Of a stretch of DNA of 22,665 nucleotides, positions 16,522 to 22,665 are shown in pieces; position 1 is the first letter of the stretch, and each line of letters begins with the position of its first letter. A program made the position numbers and the translations under genes. Under the pieces are notes generated by a model that worked only from the letters and a program-made list of their open reading frames with translations, did no database searches and was not told the origin of the DNA. Origin of the DNA: Elysia marginata (taxonomy: Eukaryota; Mollusca; Gastropoda; Plakobranchidae); the NCBI GenBank assembly GCA_019649035.1, contig BMAT01007760.1:468580-491244 (forward strand), read 5' to 3'.

Positions 16522-17321
16522 TGTCTTGCAACCAGTCAAAATAATTGTTAAGTGGAAATTGAAAGGTCGCTATAAAAGAAAATCTTATTTTCTCTTAAAA
16601 ACAAAAGCAAATAGAACAGATCTATCATGCTTTTGTGTGCCAATGTAGCCGATTGAAGATGGCAGAGTTAGAACTTGTGACGTTTCAGGAAGGAGAGATA
16701 AGTGCGTTTAAACTTTGGATAACTCTAAAGGTATAAATTCCTTTGCAACCAAACCATATAAACCAAACGCATAAAGCATGAAATTTCAAAATGAAAGATG
16801 TGTGAAAAACTGTTTAGAAATGTTTTTAGAGTCAATGTCAAAAATGAAAAAAAATTGACTTCTGGATACCCACTGAACTTAGAATGTCTTGTGTTCTATC
16901 CATATAAGTCTAAAGTTGCATCATACCCTAGACAGGTAGACCTTGAAAGTTAAGTGTTTAAGAAGTCAATTTTTTTCTATTTTAGACATTGAAACTAAAA
17001 TCATTCTTGACGGTTTTCAAACCAGCTTCAATCTGTAGTGTTGTGTTTTATATATTTAATTTTAATTGGTATGGTTGCTAACGACTGTACACCTTTATAG
17101 TTGTCTAAACTTTAAGCACGGTTTTCTCTCCTTTCTAAAATTTCAAAAGTCCTAACCTTGCAGACTTTAAACGGCTCTTACTTCACACAGAGGCGTGACA
17201 GAGCTTTTCTGGTTGATGTGTATGAAAGTAGAGAAAAAAAAACCTTTTCTGTGATACCAATATCTTACTATTTTTCAGTTTCGACTTGAGACTGATTTTG
17301 AATTTGTTTGGTTGCAAGACA
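16522..17321. mobile_element. Long-TIR foldback element, 800 bp
   Basis: It begins TGTCTTGCAACCAG (after TA) and ends GGTTGCAAGACA. Each half is a full arm of the family: the left arm (about 16522-16905) runs +, and the right arm (about 16906-17321) is its reverse complement. The shared blocks on both arms include the CTCT-rich run, the (C)TCTRTCA segment, the TTAGRACTT block and the CAACC(A)TA block. The arms have diverged, so the fold would be imperfect. Non-coding. Confidence 0.78.
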
Positions 17322-17483
17322 ATATTAAATTATTTAAAAACTAGGCCTTGTGACAGTCTGAATGGGTCGGATGTTGAGATCTTTTTGTTACCTTCTAATA
17401 GTCTGTATGTCTGTTGTTATAATTTTGATAAGTTTACGCTCTTTTCAACTTTTACAAGCTAAAAAAAAATGTATCGTTCAAAA

Positions 17484-17931
17484 TGTCATGCAACCTGTCT
17501 TAATGAGTCTGAAGTCAAAATTGGAAGGTAGTCAAGTCAAATATTGGTATCATAGAAACATCTTTTTTTCTCTACTTTATAATAGAATAAACAGAAAAGC
17601 TCTATCATTCTTCTGTATGAGTTAAAGCTGTTTGAAGTCGGTAGGGTCAGGATTTGTGAAGTGTTAGAGAAGGGAGAAAATAGCATTTAAAGTGAAGAAA
17701 ACTACAGAGGTGATGAGGCCTTAGCAAAATGAATTAGGGGTGAAAACTGTTTAGAAATGGTTTAAGCGTTAATATCTAAAAAATTAATTGACTTCTAGAC
17801 TCCTACTAAACTTTGGAAGTCTTTATCTCAAAATCAAGCCATTTGATGTATAACTCATTTGGACAGAATGCGAGTCAAATTATCATTTAAAGACTGCAAC
17901 TTTCAACCTATCTGTATTTGATTGTAAGACA
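17484..17931 (+). repeat. Long-TIR DNA element family, + orientation (copy C)
   Basis: It starts TGTCATGCAACCTGTCTTAA and continues with the family blocks TCTGAAGT, TTTTTCTCTACTTT, GCTCTATCATTCTTCTGTAT, CAGGATTTGTGAAGTG, GATGAGGCCTTAGC, TTTAGAAATGG and ACTCATTTGGACAGAATGC. It ends with a short inverted terminus TTTGATTGTAAGACA near 17917-17931. A short ORF over its left end is spurious. Confidence 0.75.
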
Positions 17932-18013
17932 TTTGTCTCACACAAATTAATACTTTTTCCAGTTTCTTTACTACATACATTACAACAAGCAGGTTTTCTA
18001 AAAAAAAATAATA

Positions 18014-18498
18014 CAGTGCAATCTACTTAAGCCAAAGTGTTAAGGAACAGTTTATTCAGTTTCAAATATCAGAACTTGAAGTTAAAGGAAAGTTGACAGA
18101 TTGGTTGGTTGTTTGAATTTTAACGTCTCTTTTCAATTACATGGTTATATCAGAGACGGCGTTTGGGACAATTGAAAGCGTGCTGCCACACTGTGATGTA
18201 AGGAACGCTTGCATACACAACACCCAGTTACATTATCCTGACACCGGGCCGACCAGACTTAGCACTAAATCCATAATGCCAGACACCAGGCGGATCAGCT
18301 ACTATTACCAATTCTAAAGTCCTTGGTTTGACTCGGCCGGGGATCAAACCTGTACCTCCCGATTTCTGAGCGAGTGTCTTTACCACTAGGCCACAGAGCT
18401 GGCGAAAGTTGACAGAACACCACATGTAGTTGTGATCCATAGATTAGAGGTAACCTTAAGTTTGAGGCATCAGAGTTCAGGTTAAGCGGTGTCCTCTG
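18014..18498 (+). mobile_element. 175-bp-family MITE split by a SINE (copy 2)
   Basis: The left end CAGTGCAATCTACTTAAG follows TA (18012-18013). The right end AGCGGTGTCCTCTG precedes TA (18499-18500). Removing the SINE (18101-18403) and one 13-bp duplication leaves 169 bp, close to the 175 bp of the other two copies. The MITE was therefore there first. Confidence 0.65.
18101..18403 (-). mobile_element. tRNA-derived SINE with perfect 13-bp TSD
   Basis: Read on the minus strand, the element starts at 18403 with GCCAGCTCTG. It has a Pol III A box TGGCCTAGTGG (18393-18383) and a B box GGTTTGATCCC (18350-18340) at tRNA-like spacing. A central motif GGTGTCAGGATAATGTAACT is followed by a body ending in a short (AACC)n tail at 18101. 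It is flanked by perfect direct repeats GAAAGTTGACAGA (18088-18100 and 18404-18416), the mark of LINE-driven insertion. The host MITE and the intact duplication suggest a fairly young insertion. Confidence 0.92.
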
Positions 18499-18614
18499 TA
18501 TAGCTTTGAAAATGGCAGTGAGAACTGAAAAACGCACAAGAATCACTTCTATTTTAAGTGCTTTATGTGGCGTCTGTATGATTAATGACGCACTTAGAAA
18601 CAAAAGCAAATTTC

Positions 18615-18714
18615 TTTGTCTGTCTGTCTGTCTATCTATGTCTCTATATCTCTCTCCCTCCCTCTCTTTCTCACAAACTCTCTCTCTCTCTCACACACAC
18701 TCACTCACTCATTA
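18615..18714 (+). repeat. Compound microsatellite
   Basis: Runs of (TGTC)n, then (TC)n and CCCTC units, (TC)n again, (AC)n and (ACTC)n. The ORFs crossing it are products of the repeat. Confidence 0.9.
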
Positions 18715-19181
18715 ACGCATTCTCAATTCAGCCATGGGTTGATAAATATATAAAATGCAGTAGAAAACACAGTTTTGGCAGTGTAATTTTCTTTATTAAG
18801 GCAGTTTTCCAGATTTTACAGTTCTAATCTAATGGCTTTTGTGTTTTATGAATTTTTTTTTTTTAGATTCAGTTGAATCTGCTAGTCCTTACCAATATTG
18901 GATGATTTAATTACTGTTTGATATGTGAATGACTTTTTTCTACTAGAAAGTACCCTAACTGAACTGAAATGATTTTTGTAGTCCTTTGCACTTTTGTTTG
19001 TAAGTAACATTCAACTCTATCTTCTAGTCAACAATTTTTTTGTTTGTATATATCAATGGTGTTAACTTCATCGGCATTCCCCTGTTACTACTGTAAGTCT
19101 GTTACCCTTCTACAATGTCTAAAAAATGCTTGGTAGATCTCATTATCACCAAAAGTTTTTTTAAAAGAGTGAGATTATATA
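18715..19181. other. Intergenic, nothing recognised
   Basis: AT-rich sequence without supported features. Confidence 0.6.
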
Positions 19182-19880
19182 TGTCTTGCAACCAGTCAAA
19201 ATGAGTCTTAAGTCGAAGTTGGTAGATTGCCAGATATATTGTTATCATCTAGAAAAGCTTGTTTTCTCTTCATTAAGATACAACAAACAAAAAACTCTCG
19301 ATCATGCTTCTGACTCTGTACAAAGTTCAAGCTGTTTGATGTCGACACGGCTAGGACTTGTGAAATTTCAGATATGGTAGAAAATTGCGTTTAAAGCTTA
19401 GACATTTGTGCAGGTGTCGAGGCCTTTGCAACCATAGCAAAATTAAAATTTAACTCAAGAAATATGAAATTTGACATAAATCAGGTGTGAACTTTGTTTA
19501 GAAATGGTTTTACCACCAACAAGTGAAATACAAACAAAAATAGACCTCTAACTTCTCACTAAACTTGAAAAGAAGCCTATATATATCTCAAAATTAGGCC
19601 TTTTGACTTGCAACTCATTTGGACAGAATGCGAGAGATACGTGTCGCAACCTTTGCGGATAAGTCAGATGTATAAATTTTTGTATTTCAAGGCAGTGCTA
19701 TTCAGATCTTTGCTTCGAAATGTTAAACTGCAGTAAAGTATCAAAATTTCATGGAGAAAGAATAAAAATTCTTTTGGTTGAAAAAAGAAAAGATAAGAAG
19801 GAACTAATTATCTACTTTTAAAGGATGTATTCTCAAAATCGATTTCTATCATCAGACTCATATGGCTTGGTTGCAAGACA
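19182..19880 (+). mobile_element. Long-TIR DNA element family, 699 bp with both termini (copy D)
   Basis: Left terminus TGTCTTGCAACCAGTC, right terminus TGGCTTGGTTGCAAGACA, each flanked by TA, consistent with a TA duplication. The left 450 bp carry the full series of family blocks, ending CTCATTTGGACAGAATGCGAG. The right part (about 19640-19880) differs from the other copies except for its last ~60 bp. No ORF of transposase size is present, so it is non-autonomous. Confidence 0.82.
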
Positions 19881-21360
19881 TATCGTCGTTGCCATTCTAT
19901 ATCCACTAATAATTCACCTGACTACTTTTAAGCTAGATGTAAAAAAACATCACTATTAGGTTAAAAGAGCATGAATTAAATCGAAATTTAAATCATTTCA
20001 CCTTCTTGTGTTAAGCTGTTGGAATATAATGAAACACTTTTATTTAATAATAGTGTATTTTTTAAACAGGTTATACGTTTAACGGGGTCATTTTTTAATG
20101 CCCTAGACATTTAAATTCCCCATGTAGCTCAGTGTTGTTGTGATCATCCACAAGATAGAGAGGAGACATTCTTAGTAATAATATTGCGTTTTGCAAGCAG
20201 TTGTTATCTGCATAATTATGTTTTTGTTGGCGTGCTTAAAAAAATTTGAAAAAGAGCACTGAAATTTTTCAAAAGTGTCCACTATTAAATAGGACATAGA
20301 GTTATTTTTACTTGAAATCCTCTGAAACCTGGATTTTGACAGATTTGCATTATATAAATACGTCGATAGGGAATGGCAATGACGACATCAGGGTTTTTTT
20401 TGTTTGTTTGTCATCAGCTTTATTATGGTTGCCAGTTAAATAAATCCTTTTTATTGTTATTGCTAATGTCCCACAAAACTGCTGTCCTCTTGCTTTTTTT
20501 TTTTCAAAAGACTGGTAAAAGTTATTCATGCAATTGACTTTTCGTGATAAGCCAAAGCTAGGCTATAAGTAAACTAGTTTCAAAGATTGTTCACCTCTTC
20601 TTTCTCGCATAAAATTCCGAACTGTATGCTAAGATAATTTTCAAATGCAGATAGGTAGAGAGGGACTATCTAGAACTACACCTAAAAGAAGACCAGTAGT
20701 AGAAAATAGATCTTGGCTATTATTAAACATATGTGTAGAAATAGAATGTACATCTAGATCTAAGTATTGAATTTTTGTGGACATTTAGAAAACTTGGTTT
20801 ATCAATCAAGCACTTGCAGCCGATGCACACAGTGTAATGAACCAGTGGGGCAGTAGCATGTATGGAAGTACACAGCGAATACAAGTTGCTAGATCTTTAA
20901 ACCCTGGTGCCCTGTACTTTGTTTTCCCCCCTACTCTGGCCTCCTGATGCAGAAAATAGTGAATTTTTCAAGGCTTTCCTAGGTGTATTTTTGGGTGAAA
21001 ATTGTTCCAACCTGATGCTAGTTCAACAGATTTGTAACGATTTTTTTAAACCTAGGAAAATAAGGCTCATCCTAGCAGATTGGTATAATAGATTCAAAGT
21101 TATTGCTAAACCAAGGTTTTTTAAAGATTACCATAATATTACATCAATTTTTTTTTATTCCATGCTTTGTTTTTTTCAATTTTGTTTGATGTAACGATTG
21201 GTTTAATGTAACACCAGAACAAAATAGGATCTTTTTGTCTCAAAGTCAAAATAAAAATTTAATATTCATGAGCAAGCACTTTGTTTCTCATTTTCTTTTT
21301 ATCAGTCCATCCTGTCTTGTTTGTTGTTTGTTAATATGATATGGGACCCCCATTCTGAGC
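19881..21360. other. Intergenic, nothing convincing
   Basis: AT-rich. One ORF at 20907-21194 (95 aa) has a T-rich, Phe/Leu-rich translation with no recognisable domain, so I do not annotate it. TAGATC motifs occur at about 20708 and 20752-20761. Confidence 0.6.
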
Positions 21361-21535
21361 CAGTCCGGGCTCCTACTGGTTGGGTCGGTGTCAGTATAAT
21401 GTGACCGGCTGAGGCTAAGTCATGGTATCCCCGCTAGTCTCTGGGTGGCAGCCCGTAAATTGTTATTGGGACCCAAGCCCTGAGAGCACCTTTGAAGTGG
21501 AATTGGGCTTGTAAAATTACCCTTCAATCAATCAA
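21361..21535 (+). mobile_element. SINE-like element, 175 bp, perfect 12-bp TSD
   Basis: Flanked by perfect direct repeats CCCATTCTGAGC (21349-21360 and 21536-21547). The 3' end is a short (AATC)n tail. The body is GC-richer than its surroundings and carries GGTGTCAGTATAATGTGACC (about 21387-21406), the same central motif as the SINE at 18101-18403. No tRNA-like A and B boxes precede it. It is therefore either a 5'-truncated copy of a longer SINE or a different SINE sharing the domain. The tail unit (AATC versus AACC) suggests a different 3' part and hence a different partner LINE (inference). Confidence 0.87.
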
Positions 21536-21832
21536 CCCATTCTGAGCTACTGGCAGTTTCTCAGTTTGAAACTCCTAAAAAATCAATACAATCTCAATAC
21601 TTCAAAAAGACATTAAAAAAATATATAAAGATAAATACATTTTGTCTTTTGTATAATGTTGATGAGGTTCAAGACTTTCTAGTCAGATGTAATAACAAAA
21701 AAAAATGAACAATTTTCAACATTAGCTGGGTTTTCGGGATTGAGGTCACATACGATAAAACAAGGTCGGTCTTTTGAAGGAATATGTATACATTTGTCAT
21801 TAGGCTAGTCCAAATGATACGCATATCAAATA

Positions 21833-22007
21833 CAGTGGAATTCTGATAAAGTCAACACTTCAGGGCTGAAATTATGTGTTGACTGTAAGCAAGGGTTGAC
21901 TTTAACCATAACAAAAATATAAAGAAATATAAAATGGGACTGACAATCAGAGTTGACTTTAAGCAAGAGTTTCCCTCAAAGGTGTTGACTTTAAGTGGAT
22001 TCTACTG
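21833..22007 (+). mobile_element. 175-bp MITE, TA target site (copy 3, best preserved)
   Basis: Termini CAGTGGAATTCTGATAAAGT and the complement of CAGTAGAATCCACTTAAAGT, flanked by TA on both sides (21831-21832, 22008-22009). The motif GTTGACTTTAA and its complement recur through the body in a quasi-tandem way (around 21878, 21894, 21952 and 21983). No ORF. Same family as 13585-13759 and the split copy at 18014-18498. Confidence 0.87.
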
Positions 22008-22009
22008 TA

Positions 22010-22665
22010 TGTTAATTCAAAGAAATCCACATGATTCAAACCTAGATTATATAACTCAAATACAGTCAAACACCTCAATAAAGATCACCCCTCTTATGTG
22101 ACTTTAATTTTGAAAACGTCTGCTTATGGGTATAGTAATTTAGCCTCCTCTTATATAATATAAGACCTGTTTTTAGCAACATTTTACAAAGGCTTTATTC
22201 ACGGGTCCCACTATATTTGCTTAAAATTTAAATTAAACTATATTCAGATTGCCAATTTTATTTTTTCTGTTTTCATATACATGTATACAGATATAGGCCT
22301 ATTTTTCTTCTCAGATAATTCAAAGTGAAAAGACAAAATCATAAATTATCCAGGGCGAATGAGTATAGAATGTTGCAATAAATCCCCTTCAAGATAAAGA
22401 TAAACTAACTTTGTATTATCACCAGGCGTTGGTAAGTCAGTTTTCCTCCTAGCCTACCCTTTCTCAAATGGAACAGTTTAATTAAAACTAAAATACCAAT
22501 GGTGATTCAATGACATGCTTGAGATTCAAAGCCTCAAAGTTAAAGTGATGAAATTGCATGTATTCTGTGATCGTCCTTGTTTCACGAACCTAGACAGTTT
22601 TTACTTGACTGGGTCTGTGACCTGCTGTTAATGCATAGAGACAAAAAATAAGTGGGGGGGGGGGG
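22010..22665. other. Intergenic; one repeat end and a terminal poly-G
   Basis: AT-rich. A single ATCCAGGGCGAATGAGT end of the ~240-bp family lies at about 22348-22364. The window stops in an unbroken G run of about 13 (from about 22653). Confidence 0.6.

Noticed and set aside
18340..18403. A functional tRNA gene on the minus strand
   Set aside because: A and B boxes are present but embedded in a 303-bp element with target duplications and a tail, so this is a SINE head and not a tRNA gene.
18228..18609. Minus-strand ORFs of 70 and 104 aa
   Set aside because: They are read through the tRNA-derived SINE and its flank, not a gene.
18506..18827. Two + strand ORFs of 69 and 80 aa
   Set aside because: They run through the compound microsatellite and have repeat-derived composition.
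6799..19880. Regularly recurring TGTCTTGCAACC blocks as a CRISPR-like or satellite array
   Set aside because: Copies are kilobases apart, in both orientations, and hundreds of bases long with inverted ends. They are dispersed transposon copies in a eukaryotic genome.
20907..21194. 95-aa ORF in the 3' intergenic region
   Set aside because: T-rich, no recognisable motif, no convincing splice or promoter context, and a length expected by chance.

Overview
The window is eukaryotic, AT-rich, intron-rich genomic DNA and carries one protein-coding gene on the + strand. I assembled this gene by hand from ten coding exons (1735-15757). It encodes a 926-residue cyclin T, the regulatory partner of CDK9 in P-TEFb. 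The organism is most likely a mollusc, perhaps a heterobranch (snail or slug) gastropod. This rests on a divergent invertebrate cyclin T, tRNA-derived SINEs of a type I associate with molluscs, and scattered TCTAGATCTAGA-type motifs. The taxonomic call is tentative. Nothing prokaryotic is present (no operons, rRNA, tRNA gene or CRISPR).

Layout: 1-1724 is upstream sequence. Its first ~160 bp are CpG-rich, contain two plausible splice donors and probably include a 5' UTR exon or promoter. Coding starts 10 nt inside an exon that has a clear acceptor at 1723-1724. Exons 1-9 (1735-12617) are short, are separated by introns of about 0.8-2.5 kb, and encode the two cyclin folds. Intron 8 uses a GC-AG splice pair. 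Exon 10 (13856-15757) is a single 1.9-kb exon for a disordered Ser/Gln/Pro-rich tail with Lys-Ile basic motifs, a His-rich stretch and a polyproline C terminus. The order matches the C-terminal half of vertebrate cyclin T1/T2. From 15758 to 22665 I see the 3' UTR and then intergenic DNA, with no further convincing gene.

The rest of the sequence is largely old mobile DNA, and much of it can be bounded precisely. There are two SINEs with perfect target-site duplications (18101-18403 minus, 13-bp TSD; 21361-21535 plus, 12-bp TSD), which share a central motif. A 175-bp TA-flanked MITE family has three copies, one of them split by the first SINE. A ~450-bp inverted-repeat element is flanked in both its copies by perfect 6-bp duplications. 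A long-TIR family with termini TGTCTTGCAACC includes an 800-bp near-palindrome at 16522-17321. A ~240-bp family has ends resembling ATCCAGGGTGAATGAGTC. An intronic, pre-miRNA-like hairpin lies at 12970-13046. The most interesting points are the divergent cyclin box with an insertion of about 28 residues, the GC-AG intron, the nested SINE-in-MITE history and the intronic hairpin.
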